From Roseobacter sp. (GTDB taxonomy: Bacteria > Pseudomonadota > Alphaproteobacteria > Rhodobacterales > Rhodobacteraceae): 64,000 nucleotides of DNA. The translations under genes and the position numbers were made by a program. Shown here piece by piece: positions 27,679 to 36,143 of the stretch. Where the stretch lies: the NCBI GenBank assembly GCA_015665415.1, contig JADFAE010000005.1, forward strand, positions 124,001-188,000, written 5' to 3'. The stretch's first letter is position 1. Each line of letters begins with the position of its first letter. The notes under the pieces were generated by a model. That model was given only the letters and a program-made list of their open reading frames with translations, did not search any database and was not told the origin of the DNA.

Positions 27679-27700
27679 GATGCGCAGCTTGCTGCGCATC
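27679..27700 (+). other. Intercistronic hairpin, coxB-ctaB
   Basis: Perfect 10-bp inverted repeat GATGCGCAGC-TT-GCTGCGCATC, 79 bp after the coxB stop. A smaller stem CTGCGC/GCGCAG lies just upstream (27635-27652). There is no T-run, so mRNA protection or processing between coxB and ctaB is more likely than termination. Confidence 0.5.
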
Positions 27701-27720
27701 AGTGGTCTGCAAAAGGGTCA

Positions 27721-28665
27721 ATGATGAGCGACGCAAGCATCAATGCCAGCACCGTCCATGAGGGTGAGGCCAGCTTTGGCGATTATTTCGCCCTGCTGAA
27801 GCCAAGAGTCATGTCTTTGGTGGTCTTTACTGCCTTTGTCGGGCTGATTGCGGCCCCTGTGGGGGTGCATCCCGTCATCGGGTTCTGTGCAGTTCTGTTC
27901 ATCGCCATCGGCGGTGGTGCTTCAGGCGCCTTGAACATGTGGTGGGACGCCGACATCGATCAGGTGATGAAGCGCACCAAATCGCGCCCGATCCCCGCCG
28001 GTAAAGTCGAGGCCGGCGAGGCGCTGAGCCTTGGTCTGGCGCTGTCGGGTCTGTCGGTGATCATGCTGGCACTGGCGACCAATGTCTTTGCGGGTGCCTT
28101 TTTGGCTTTCACCATTTTCTTTTACGTGGTGGTCTACACCATGTGGCTGAAGCGGGCGACGCCGCAGAACATCGTTATCGGTGGCGCGGCTGGTGCCTTC
28201 CCACCGGTGATCGGCTGGATCGCAGCCACCGGCAGCATGTCGGTGGAGCCTTGGCTGATGTTTGCGCTGACCTTCATGTGGACGCCGCCGCATTTCTGGG
28301 CGCTGTGCCTGTTCATGCGCTCGGACTACGACGATGCGGGTGTTCCAATGCTGACCGTGACCCATGGCCGCCCTGCCACCCGCAAGCATATCCTGGTCTA
28401 TACCGCGCTGCTGGCGATACTGGCTGTGGGCACCGCGTTCTCGGGTATTGGCGGGCCGATCTATCTGGCGGTAGCGCTGGTGATGAACGCCCTGTTCCTG
28501 CATGGTGCCTGGAAGATCTTTGGCCGCAACGAAGACAATAGCGAAGCGGATGACTTCAAGGTTGAACGTTCCTTCTTCAAGCTGTCGCTGCTCTATCTGT
28601 TCCTGCATTTTGGTGCGATCCTGGTGGAAGCGACCCTGAAACCCTATGGACTGGGAGGCTGGTAA
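27721..28665 (+). CDS. ctaB: Protoheme IX farnesyltransferase (heme O synthase)
   Basis: A 314-residue UbiA-family membrane enzyme. The polyprenyl-diphosphate motif NMWWDADIDQVMKRTKSRP is near residue 78-96, a second acidic segment (FMRSDYDDAGVPML) near 197-210, and about nine hydrophobic helices. It adds a farnesyl group to heme b, giving heme O, the precursor of heme A for the aa3 oxidase. Two tandem ATGs open the gene; AAAGGG lies before them. The small membrane protein gene starts 2 bp after its stop. Confidence 0.95.
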   Translation: MMSDASINASTVHEGEASFGDYFALLKPRVMSLVVFTAFVGLIAAPVGVHPVIGFCAVLFIAIGGGASGALNMWWDADIDQVMKRTKSRPIPAGKVEAGEALSLGLALSGLSVIMLALATNVFAGAFLAFTIFFYVVVYTMWLKRATPQNIVIGGAAGAFPPVIGWIAATGSMSVEPWLMFALTFMWTPPHFWALCLFMRSDYDDAGVPMLTVTHGRPATRKHILVYTALLAILAVGTAFSGIGGPIYLAVALVMNALFLHGAWKIFGRNEDNSEADDFKVERSFFKLSLLYLFLHFGAILVEATLKPYGLGGW

Positions 28666-28666
28666 T

Positions 28667-28831
28667 ATGGCTTTGAACAAAGAACATGAGCTGCACAAAC
28701 GCCGCCATGGTCGCAATCTGGGCGTTGGCCTGTTGCTGGCCAGCTTTGTTGTGCTGGTGCTGGCGCTGACCTTGGTCAAAGTCACCTCCAGCGGCTTTCA
28801 GTTTCCGCAGACCCAGAGCGAGCAGAACTAA
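28667..28831 (+). CDS. Small membrane protein of the cox operon
   Basis: A 54-residue protein. A basic N-terminus (NKEHELHKRRHGRN) precedes a single membrane helix (VGLLLASFVVLVLALTLVKV) and a short polar tail. GGGAGG lies 8 nt before the ATG at 28667. The stop overlaps the ctaG start (TAATG), so it is coupled to ctaG. Small proteins at this position are seen in other alphaproteobacterial cox operons, sometimes called CoxF-like, but the function is not known to me. Confidence 0.8.
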   Translation: MALNKEHELHKRRHGRNLGVGLLLASFVVLVLALTLVKVTSSGFQFPQTQSEQN

Positions 28832-29430
28832 TGGCGCTGCAGGGGCCTCAGAAAACGGTTCTCCAGCTGGTGGCTGTGGTCATCACAATGGGCGCGCTGT
28901 CCTGGGCCTCGGTGCCGTTTTACGACTGGTTCTGCCGGGTCACCGGTTTTGGTGGCGTCACCGGCGTGGCTGATCGCGGCTCTGATACTGTTCTGGACGA
29001 TACCATCACCGTCCGGTTTGACGGCTCCAAGGAGCGCGATTTTGCCTGGGAGTTCAAACCGGTACAGCGCGAAATGGAGATCAAGATCGGGGAAACCGGT
29101 CTGGCCTTCTATGAGGCTTATAATCCAACGGACCGGCCCATCGCGGGCCAGGCCTCTTACAATGTGACGCCCTATTCCGCAGGTGCGTTCTTTGAAAAAA
29201 TCGACTGCTTCTGCTTTACCGAGCAGGTGCTGGAACCAGGGGAGCGGGTTCAGATGCCCGTGACCTTCTTTGTCGACCCGGAAATCGTTACCGACCGGGA
29301 CGGAAAATTCGTGCATACGATTACGCTTTCGTACACGTTTTATGAAATCGATCTGCCCGAGGGCTATGCCGCTCTTGATGCCGGGGACAACACCGGGGCA
29401 GATCTTACCACGAACCAGGCCGATGGGTGA
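28831..29430 (+). CDS. ctaG: Cytochrome c oxidase assembly protein CtaG/Cox11
   Basis: A 199-residue protein. One N-terminal membrane helix (LQLVAVVITMGALSWASV) is followed by the periplasmic Cox11 domain with the copper-binding pair in KIDCFCFTEQ near residue 128. It inserts copper into CuB of subunit I. It starts inside the stop of the preceding small gene and ends 11 bp before coxC. Confidence 0.95.
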   Translation: MALQGPQKTVLQLVAVVITMGALSWASVPFYDWFCRVTGFGGVTGVADRGSDTVLDDTITVRFDGSKERDFAWEFKPVQREMEIKIGETGLAFYEAYNPTDRPIAGQASYNVTPYSAGAFFEKIDCFCFTEQVLEPGERVQMPVTFFVDPEIVTDRDGKFVHTITLSYTFYEIDLPEGYAALDAGDNTGADLTTNQADG

Positions 29431-29441
29431 GGGACACTTAA

Positions 29442-30254
29442 ATGGCGCACGCTAAAAATCACGATTTTCATATTCTGCCACCTTCCTGGAAGCCGCTTGC
29501 TGCAGCCTTGGGTGGCTTCTTCATGCTCTTCGGGGCAGTTCTCTGGATGCAGGGCATCACACCTTGGATGTTCTGGATTGGCTTGGCCAGCGTTCTCTAC
29601 GTGAGCTTTGCCTGGTGGGCTGAAATGGTCGATGAGGCCCGTCAGGGCGATCACGCGCCGGTCGTGCGCATCGGGTTGCGCTACGGGTTCATCCTGTTTG
29701 TGATGTCCGAAGTGATGTTCTTCTTTGCCTGGTTTTGGTCGTTCTTCAAACACGCGATCTACCCGATGGAGAGCTATATCGGCACCGAATATGTCGCCCC
29801 TGCGATCCACGCGGTGGACCCGTTCCACCTGCCGCTGATCAACACTCTGGTGTTGCTGCTGTCGGGCTGTGCCGTGACCTGGGCGCACCACGCGCTGGTG
29901 CATGACAACGATCGCAAGGCGCTGATTCAGGGCCTGTCGATTGGTATCATTCTGGGCATCTTCTTCACCGCGCTGCAGGGCTATGAATATTATGAGCTGC
30001 TGGCCCATGACGGCTGGAAGTTCGGCGAAGACGAGTTCTACTCCAACTTCTTCATGGCCACCGGTTTCCACGGTTTCCACGTTCTGTTGGGCACCATCTT
30101 CCTGATTGTCTGCCTGATCCGCGCGATGAAGGGGGATTTCACCCCCGAACAGCACGTCGGTTTTGAGGCCGCGGCCTGGTACTGGCACTTCGTGGACGTG
30201 GTCTGGCTGTTCCTGTTCTTCGCGGTCTACCTCTGGGGCACCTCCGGCATGTAA
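29442..30254 (+). CDS. coxC: Cytochrome c oxidase subunit III
   Basis: A 270-residue heptahelical protein. Typical stretches are [16 protein letters not shown] near residue 88-103, [11 protein letters not shown] near 178, and a C-terminal [14 protein letters not shown]. It is the third core subunit of the aa3 oxidase in the inner membrane. GAGGGA lies upstream of the ATG. A GC-rich hairpin separates it from surf1. Confidence 0.96.
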   Translation: MAHAKNHDFHILPPSWKPLAAALGGFFMLFGAVLWMQGITPWMFWIGLASVLYVSFAWWAEMVDEARQGDHAPVVRIGLRYGFILFVMSEVMFFFAWFWSFFKHAIYPMESYIGTEYVAPAIHAVDPFHLPLINTLVLLLSGCAVTWAHHALVHDNDRKALIQGLSIGIILGIFFTALQGYEYYELLAHDGWKFGEDEFYSNFFMATGFHGFHVLLGTIFLIVCLIRAMKGDFTPEQHVGFEAAAWYWHFVDVVWLFLFFAVYLWGTSGM

Positions 30255-30316
30255 GACCGGAATGTACCGGGTACATCTTTGTGGTTTTCAAAATCGCAAT
30301 GAAACCGTATCTACCA

Positions 30317-30346
30317 CAGCGCGCGGGGGCTCCTCGCGCGCTGTTT
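30317..30346 (+). terminator. Attenuator-like hairpin, coxC-surf1
   Basis: Perfect stem CAGCGCGCG/CGCGCGCTG (30317-30325 with 30335-30343) followed by only TTTGC. It lies 16 bp before the surf1 start. Partial termination would lower surf1 and thrC expression relative to the oxidase subunits. Confidence 0.55.
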
Positions 30347-30361
30347 GCATTAGAGGGTGCC

Positions 30362-31036
30362 ATGCGGCGACTGTTCTTCTTTCTGGTGATTGGCGGGCTT
30401 GGGCTTGCGGTTCTCTTGAGCCTCGGCATCTGGCAGCTGCAGCGCATGGCTTGGAAAGACGAGCTGTTGCAAATCATCGAGACCCGCATGGCCGCGGCCC
30501 CCGTAGCGGTTCCGCAAGACCCCAGCGAGACACAAGACCGTTATCGTGCCGTCACCGCCCAAGGTGAGCTGGGGGCGCAGGAGTTGCATGTGTTTTGGGT
30601 CACCAAGGAGGCCGAGACAGGCTACCGGGTGATCTCAGCCCTTGTGATGGGCGATGGACGCCGCCTGCTTCTGGATCGTGGCTTCATTCCGGCCGCCGAC
30701 AAGGCCAGCTCCCGCAGCTCCGGTGCCATTTCGGTGACCGGGAACCTGCTTTGGCCAGATGAGGGGGATTGGTCAACGCCTGCGCCCGACGTCGATACCA
30801 ATATCCTTTATGCCCGCGATCTCGCCTATATGGCCAATCGCCTGGGCACAGAGCCGGTTCTGATTGTTGCCCGCAGTCTCTCTCCTGAGACAACTGTGAC
30901 ACCACAGGCGGTGACAACAGCGGGCATCCCGAACAACCACTTGCAATATATGATCACCTGGTTTTCGCTGGCCTTTATCTGGGCCGCGATGACTGCCTCT
31001 TTTCTATGGCGTTCGCGCGCCAAACCCGAAGGCTGA
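30362..31036 (+). CDS. SURF1-family oxidase assembly protein
   Basis: About 224 residues with the SURF1 layout: an N-terminal helix (LFFFLVIGGLGLAVLLSLGI), LGIWQLQRMAWKDELL just after it, a periplasmic domain with LLLDRGFIPA near 105, and a C-terminal helix (WFSLAFIWAAMTASFLW). SURF1 helps deliver heme A to subunit I. The ATG at 30362 has AGAGGG close upstream; an ATG at 30281 would add a tail that crosses the hairpin. thrC starts 4 bp after the stop. Confidence 0.93.
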   Translation: MRRLFFFLVIGGLGLAVLLSLGIWQLQRMAWKDELLQIIETRMAAAPVAVPQDPSETQDRYRAVTAQGELGAQELHVFWVTKEAETGYRVISALVMGDGRRLLLDRGFIPAADKASSRSSGAISVTGNLLWPDEGDWSTPAPDVDTNILYARDLAYMANRLGTEPVLIVARSLSPETTVTPQAVTTAGIPNNHLQYMITWFSLAFIWAAMTASFLWRSRAKPEG

Positions 31037-31040
31037 AACG

Positions 31041-32429
31041 ATGAAATATATCTCCACCCGGGGCCAAGCGCCCGAGCTGAGTTTCGAAGAGGCAATGCTG
31101 ACCGGTCTCGCCCGTGACGGAGGCCTTTATGTGCCCGCCGAGATCCCCACCTTCAGCCGGGATGAGATCGCCGCACTGGCCGGGCTTTCCTATGAGGAGA
31201 CCGCTTTTCGGGTGATGAAGCCCTTCATTGGTGACTGTTTCACCGACGAAGAATTCCGTGGCATCATTTCGCGCGCCTATGCCGGGTTTGGCCATGCCGC
31301 CCGCGCGCCGCTGAAACAATTGGCGCCGAACCATTTCCTGCTGGAGCTGTTCCATGGGCCCACGCTGGCCTTCAAGGATTTTGCCATGCAGCTGATTGGT
31401 CAGCTGTTCCAGGTGGCGCTGGAGCGCAGGGGCGACCGGGTGACCATCGCGGGCGCGACCTCTGGCGATACCGGATCCGCAGCGATGGAGGCCTTTCGCG
31501 GCCTTTCGAATGTGGATGTCTTCATCCTCTACCCGCATGGGCGGGTCTCTGAGGTGCAGCGCCGCCAGATGAGCACGCCGACCGACAAGAACGTGCATGC
31601 GCTGGCCCTGGATGGCGATTTCGACGACTGCCAGGCCCGCGTCAAAGACATGTTCAATGATTTCGACTTCCGCGACGGGGTCAAGCTTGCCGGGGTGAAC
31701 TCAATCAATATCGCCCGGGTTCTGGCCCAAGTGGTCTATTATTTCTCGTCCGCAGTCAGCCTGGGCGCGCCCACCCGTGAGGTGAGCTTTACCGTGCCCA
31801 CTGGTAACTTTGGCGACATTTTTGCAGGCTATATCGCCCAGCAGATGGGGCTGCCGATCAAGGACCTGGTGGTGGCCACCAATCAGAACGACATCCTGCA
31901 CCGCTGCCTGCAGGGCGGGGGCTATCACAAAGGCGATACGGTGCCGTCGATCTCGCCGTCGATGGATATTCAGGTCTCGTCGAACTTTGAGCGCGCGTTG
32001 TATTTTGCCTATGACAAGGATGCAGGGGCTGTGGCTCAGTTGATGGATGAGCTGAAGACCGGCGGTTTTGACATCAGCCAGGGTGCCATGCAGGCTCTGT
32101 CAGAGACCTATAAATCCGGCCGCGCTTCGGAAGAAGAAACCCTGGCGGTGATCACATCCGAAGTTGCGGCCTCGGGTGAGCTGCTGTGCCCCCATGGTGC
32201 GGTTGCGGTGAAGGTTGCGCAGGAGCATCGCGAAGCGGCGGTGCCAATGATCACGCTTGCCACCGCACATCCGGCGAAATTCCCGGCAGCGGTTGAAAAG
32301 GCTTCGGGTCAATATCCGGACTTGCCGGAGCGCATGGCGGATCTGTATGACCGGGACGAACGCATCAGCCAGGTTGCCAATGATCTGACCGCGATCGAAG
32401 ATCACATCAGAAAGAACATCCAACAGTGA
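31041..32429 (+). CDS. thrC: Threonine synthase
   Basis: A 462-residue PLP enzyme. The cofactor lysine is in GPTLAFKDFAMQL (K112), the phosphate-binding ATSGDTGSAAMEAF follows near 147-160, and VPTGNFGDIFAGYIA is near 252. It converts O-phosphohomoserine to threonine. The location directly after surf1, with only 4 bp between, ties it to the oxidase operon. This linkage is common in Rhodobacteraceae. Confidence 0.96.
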   Translation: MKYISTRGQAPELSFEEAMLTGLARDGGLYVPAEIPTFSRDEIAALAGLSYEETAFRVMKPFIGDCFTDEEFRGIISRAYAGFGHAARAPLKQLAPNHFLLELFHGPTLAFKDFAMQLIGQLFQVALERRGDRVTIAGATSGDTGSAAMEAFRGLSNVDVFILYPHGRVSEVQRRQMSTPTDKNVHALALDGDFDDCQARVKDMFNDFDFRDGVKLAGVNSINIARVLAQVVYYFSSAVSLGAPTREVSFTVPTGNFGDIFAGYIAQQMGLPIKDLVVATNQNDILHRCLQGGGYHKGDTVPSISPSMDIQVSSNFERALYFAYDKDAGAVAQLMDELKTGGFDISQGAMQALSETYKSGRASEEETLAVITSEVAASGELLCPHGAVAVKVAQEHREAAVPMITLATAHPAKFPAAVEKASGQYPDLPERMADLYDRDERISQVANDLTAIEDHIRKNIQQ

Positions 32430-32444
32430 GTTTCCAACAGTGAG
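32419..32444 (+). repeat. 12-bp direct repeat at the thrC/M16 junction
   Basis: TCCAACAGTGAG occurs twice (32419-32430 and 32433-32444) with a 14-bp period. The first copy contains the thrC stop, the second the GTG start of the peptidase gene. The peptidase gene has no clear Shine-Dalgarno. Confidence 0.75.
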
Positions 32445-33702
32445 CGTCCAGCAGCATCAACTTGCCAATGGTTTTCGCATCGTCACCGAGGCGATGCCGG
32501 GGCTGCAATCCGCATCGATCGGGATCTGGGTCACCGCAGGGGGACGCAATGAACGCATCGAGCAGAATGGCATTGCGCATTTTCTCGAACATATGGCCTT
32601 CAAGGGTACCCAGCGGCGCTCGGCGCTGCAGATCGCCGAGGCGGTCGAGGATGTAGGCGGCTATATCAACGCCTATACCTCGCGCGAGGTGACGGCCTAT
32701 TACGCGCGGGTGTTGCGCGATGATGTGCCTTTGGCGCTGGATGTGCTGGCGGATATCCTGCGCAATCCGGTGTTTGACCCGCGCGAGATCGAGGTGGAGC
32801 GTGGTGTGATCCTGCAGGAGATCGGCCAGGCGCTGGATACGCCCGACGATGTGATTTTTGACTGGCTGCAGGAAGAAAGCTATCGCAATCAGCCTCTGGG
32901 TCGCACCATTCTGGGTCCGGCGGAACGTGTCAGCACCTTCACTCGCGAAGATCTCACTCAGTTCGTCCGTGAGCATTATGGCCCCGGCCAGATGATCCTC
33001 TCGGCGGCAGGGGCGGTGGATCACGCGACCCTGGTCAAACTGGCCGAAGACCTGTTTGGCGACATGCAGGCGCGCCCCTCTCTGGCGGTAGAGCCCGCCT
33101 CCTTCACCGGTGGCGAGGCCCGCCATGCCAAGGATCTGGAACAGGCGCATTTTGCCCTGTCCTTCGAGAGCCCGGGATACCGGGATGATGCGATCTATAC
33201 GGCACAGATCTATGCGGGCGTGATGGGCGGCGGCATGTCCAGCCGCCTGTTCCAGGAGGTGCGCGAGAAACGCGGGCTCTGCTATAGTATCTTTGCCCAG
33301 GCCGGGGCCCATGCCGATACCGGCAGCACCACGATCTATGCAGGCACCTCGGGCGATCAGTTGCAGGAACTGGCGCATATTACTGTGGATGAGATGAAGC
33401 GCGCGGCCTGCGATATGTCGGACGCCGAAGTGGAACGCGCCCGGGCCCAGATGAAGGCGGGTATGCTGATGGGGCTGGAAAGCCCCACCAACCGGGCCGA
33501 GCGGCTGGCGCGTCTGGTACAGATCTGGGATCGGGTGCCGCCGTTAGAGGAAACCGTGAAGCTGATCGATGCGGTCACCACCGAGGATGTGCGCGCCCTG
33601 GCAGAGGAACTGGCCGTTCGCGCACCGGTGGCGATGGCGCTTTATGGTCCTGTGGCGCAGGCCCCCAGCCTCGCTGATCTGCAGGAGCGCCGTGTCGCCT
33701 GA
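32440..33702 (+). CDS. M16-family zinc peptidase (processing-peptidase type)
   Basis: A 420-residue inverzincin. The HxxEH zinc motif is HFLEH (H47, E50, H51), with the distal glutamate in the EVERGVILQEIGQ segment near 125-137. The second M16 domain contains GGGMSSRLFQEVREKRGLCYS near 263. Family members resemble the mitochondrial processing peptidase and B. subtilis YmxG/PqqL-type enzymes. Cytoplasmic location is inferred from the lack of a signal peptide. The start is GTG. Confidence 0.93.
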   Translation: MSVQQHQLANGFRIVTEAMPGLQSASIGIWVTAGGRNERIEQNGIAHFLEHMAFKGTQRRSALQIAEAVEDVGGYINAYTSREVTAYYARVLRDDVPLALDVLADILRNPVFDPREIEVERGVILQEIGQALDTPDDVIFDWLQEESYRNQPLGRTILGPAERVSTFTREDLTQFVREHYGPGQMILSAAGAVDHATLVKLAEDLFGDMQARPSLAVEPASFTGGEARHAKDLEQAHFALSFESPGYRDDAIYTAQIYAGVMGGGMSSRLFQEVREKRGLCYSIFAQAGAHADTGSTTIYAGTSGDQLQELAHITVDEMKRAACDMSDAEVERARAQMKAGMLMGLESPTNRAERLARLVQIWDRVPPLEETVKLIDAVTTEDVRALAEELAVRAPVAMALYGPVAQAPSLADLQERRVA

Positions 33703-34286
33703 TGTTGCTGGGCCGTCGCAAACTGAGGCTTGAGACCGAGCGGCTGACCCTGCGTCCGCCGGTGCATTCGGATTTCCAGTCTTGGGCGGCCCTGCGGTTA
33801 AACAGCCGGGACTATCTGACCCCCTGGGAGCCCGCCTGGGCCTCCGATCACCTCAGCCGCAAGAGCTTTACCAACCGGGTCTACTGGGCGCAGCGCTCGG
33901 TTTCGGGGGGCACGGCACTGCCGCTGTTTCTGATCCGGCGTGAGGATCAATGCATCATCGGGGCCATCACTCTGGACAATATCCGTCGGGGACCCGCCAT
34001 GGCGGGCACGTTGGGCTATTGGACCGGGGAACCCTATGGCCGTCAGGGCTATATGCGCGAGGCGATCGGAGCCATCGTGCATTATGCCTTTGGTAAGCTG
34101 GATCTGAGCCGGATCGAGGCCGCCTGCCTGCCGGAAAATGCGGCTTCGCGGGGGTTGCTGGAGAAATCCAATTTCAAATATGAGGGCGTGGCGCAATCCT
34201 ATCTGCAGATCAATGGGCGCTGGCGGACCCATGTGCTTTATGCAGCCCTGCGTCACGATCGCCGCGGCCGCACCCAGGCGGGCTGA
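33702..34286 (+). CDS. GNAT acetyltransferase, RimJ-like
   Basis: A 194-residue GNAT protein. Seen: ETERLTLRPPVHSDFQSW at the start, GTLGYWTGEPYGRQGYMREA (acetyl-CoA-binding region) near 105-124, and NAASRGLLEKSNFKYEGVA near 146-164. It resembles RimJ/RimL-type N-terminal acetylases. The ATG overlaps the M16 peptidase stop (TGATG at 33700-33704), so the two are coupled; this pair is conserved in related genomes as far as I recall. Confidence 0.88.
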   Translation: MLLGRRKLRLETERLTLRPPVHSDFQSWAALRLNSRDYLTPWEPAWASDHLSRKSFTNRVYWAQRSVSGGTALPLFLIRREDQCIIGAITLDNIRRGPAMAGTLGYWTGEPYGRQGYMREAIGAIVHYAFGKLDLSRIEAACLPENAASRGLLEKSNFKYEGVAQSYLQINGRWRTHVLYAALRHDRRGRTQAG

Positions 34287-34313
34287 ACCGACAACGGAAA
34301 CAGCAAACGCAGC

Positions 34314-34400
34314 GCTCCCGCGTCTGAAGGAAGCCTTGGCTGACACCAAGCCTCCAGCTCCAGCCTTGGGCCTGGCGCCGCGCCGGGGCGCGGCGCGGAG
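34314..34400. repeat. Dispersed intergenic hairpin element, partial copy B
   Basis: Begins with GCTCCCGC (34314-34321), contains CCTTGGGCCTGGC as in copy A, and then a perfect GCGCCGCGCC/GGCGCGGCGC stem (34375-34396). The inverted right end GCGGGAGC seen in copies A and C is missing, so this copy looks truncated. It lies between the GNAT and FAD-oxidoreductase genes. Confidence 0.5.
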
Positions 34401-34501
34401 GCGACAGATCACAAGCCGCAGGCGCGTTTTGATGGGTGCAGGCACGCAGAACGAGGGCAGGTAGGGGTTGCAATGGCCAGCGGGATTTCGGATGCAGGGG
34501 G

Positions 34502-35929
34502 ATGACTTATGCTCCTGCTGATGCCGATTTTGCCGCCACACTTTCTACCTTGCTGCCGCCGGGGGTGCTGTGTTCCCCCGAGCCGAGATATCAGGAAGAA
34601 CCCCGTGGACGGTATCGGGGCCAGGTCGGGATCCTGGCCAAGCCCGGTTGCGTCAGCGAGGTTGCACTTCTGCTGCGGACTGCCAATGCGGCGCGGGTGC
34701 CGGTGGTGCCCTATGGCGGCGGCACCGGGCTGGTGGGGGGGCAAGTCAAGCCGGAGGGCACGCCGCCCCTGGTGATTTCGCTGGAGCGCATGAACCGGAT
34801 CCGGGCGGTCTATCCGCAGGAGAATGTTCTGGTCGCTGAGGCCGGCGCCATTCTGGCGGATGTGCAGCAAGCAGCTTTGGATCAGCGACGCCTGTTCCCG
34901 CTGTCGCTGGCCTCTGAAGGCACGGCGCAGATTGGCGGCAATCTTGCAACCAATGCAGGCGGGGTCAATGTTCTGCGCTACGGCAATACCCGGGATCTTT
35001 GCCTTGGGCTGGAAGCTGTGTTGCCTTCGGGTGAGATCTGGAACGGGTTGACCCGCCTGCGCAAAGACAACACCGGTTATGATCTGCGTAATCTGCTCAT
35101 CGGATCCGAAGGCAGTCTGGGGGTCATCACCGCCGCCGCGCTCAAGATGGCCCCGCTTCCGGCCTGTCAGGGTGTGGCTGTCATTGTGGTGCCTTCTCCA
35201 GAGGCGGCGATTGCGCTTTTGGCCCTAGCGCGGGACCAGCTGGGAGAGGCGGTGAGCGCCTTTGAACTGTTGCACCGTCAGGGGCTGGACTTCCTGTCAG
35301 AGCACCTGCCGCAGCTGCGCCAGCCGTTTGAGCGGGCCCCGGAATGGTCGGTGCTGGTTGATGTCGGCCTGGCGCAGGGCGGGGATCCGGTGGCCGCGCT
35401 GACGACAATGTTTGAGCGGGCTGCGGAGGCTGGTTTGGCGCAGGACGGGGTGATTGCGCAATCCGAGGCCCAGGCGCAGGCGCTCTGGGCGGTGCGCGAA
35501 TTCATCCCTGAGGCCAACCGCCTGGTGGGGTCCGTGTCCAGCCATGACATTTCGGTGCCGATTTCTGAAATCCCTGCCTTTATCGCACGCGGGGCAGAGG
35601 TGATCGCTGGTCTTGGACAGGGCGATATGCGGATCAATTGTTTTGGTCACCTCGGGGATGGCAATCTGCACTACAATGTGTTTCCCGCCAAAGGCCGTTC
35701 TCGAAGCGACTACCAGGAACTGCGGGAGCCGGTGAAACAGGCTGTGCATGAGCTGGTGCACAGCATGGGGGGCTCTTTTAGTGCTGAACATGGCGTTGGG
35801 CGCATGAAAGTGGCAGACTTGCAGCGTTTTGGGGATCCGGTGAAGCTGGCAGCGATGGGCGTGATCAAACAGGCGCTCGACCCCAATGGCATCATGAACC
35901 CTGGTGCAGTGCTGCCCTTGCAAAATTGA
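34502..35929 (+). CDS. FAD-linked 2-hydroxyacid dehydrogenase (GlcD/D2HGDH-like)
   Basis: About 475 residues. An N-terminal PCMH-type FAD domain (VVPYGGGTGLVGGQV near 66-80, NLATNAGGVNVLRYGNTRDL near 147) precedes the C-terminal FAD-linked oxidase domain (HLGDGNLHYNV near 383 and SFSAEHGVGRMK near 424). It resembles D-2-hydroxyglutarate dehydrogenase, D-lactate dehydrogenase and GlcD; the substrate cannot be fixed by eye. No GlcE or GlcF genes are adjacent, arguing against glycolate oxidase. The ATG at 34502 is chosen; AGGGGG lies immediately upstream with little spacing. Confidence 0.88.
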   Translation: MTYAPADADFAATLSTLLPPGVLCSPEPRYQEEPRGRYRGQVGILAKPGCVSEVALLLRTANAARVPVVPYGGGTGLVGGQVKPEGTPPLVISLERMNRIRAVYPQENVLVAEAGAILADVQQAALDQRRLFPLSLASEGTAQIGGNLATNAGGVNVLRYGNTRDLCLGLEAVLPSGEIWNGLTRLRKDNTGYDLRNLLIGSEGSLGVITAAALKMAPLPACQGVAVIVVPSPEAAIALLALARDQLGEAVSAFELLHRQGLDFLSEHLPQLRQPFERAPEWSVLVDVGLAQGGDPVAALTTMFERAAEAGLAQDGVIAQSEAQAQALWAVREFIPEANRLVGSVSSHDISVPISEIPAFIARGAEVIAGLGQGDMRINCFGHLGDGNLHYNVFPAKGRSRSDYQELREPVKQAVHELVHSMGGSFSAEHGVGRMKVADLQRFGDPVKLAAMGVIKQALDPNGIMNPGAVLPLQN

Positions 35930-35952
35930 AGCGACACTTGAAAAAGCGGGGG

Positions 35953-36108
35953 GCTCCCGCGCATCCTGTCCCTCCTTTGTATGGAGTATCGGCCCCATGG
36001 GCCGGGCGCCGCGCTGTTGCGCGGCGTGGCCCTTTTGGCTCCGTGAGCCCCAAGGGCCACGCCCAAGGGGAAGGAACCCACCTCAGTGGGGACCTGACGG
36101 GCGGGAGC
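35953..36108. repeat. Dispersed intergenic hairpin element, copy C
   Basis: A 156-bp element bounded by GCTCCCGC (35953-35960) and its inverse GCGGGAGC (36101-36108). The right ends of copies A and C share GACGGGCGGGAGC (exact in A; in C also TGACGGGCGGGAGC). A central hairpin GCGCCGCGC-tgtt-GCGCGGCG is flanked by GGCCCCATGGGCC and GTGGCCCTTTTGG. It fills the gap between the convergent dehydrogenase and apt genes and may double as their terminator. Confidence 0.65.
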
Positions 36109-36143
36109 TTTTCCTTTGTGGCCCATCTTGGGTTTGGAGAGAG

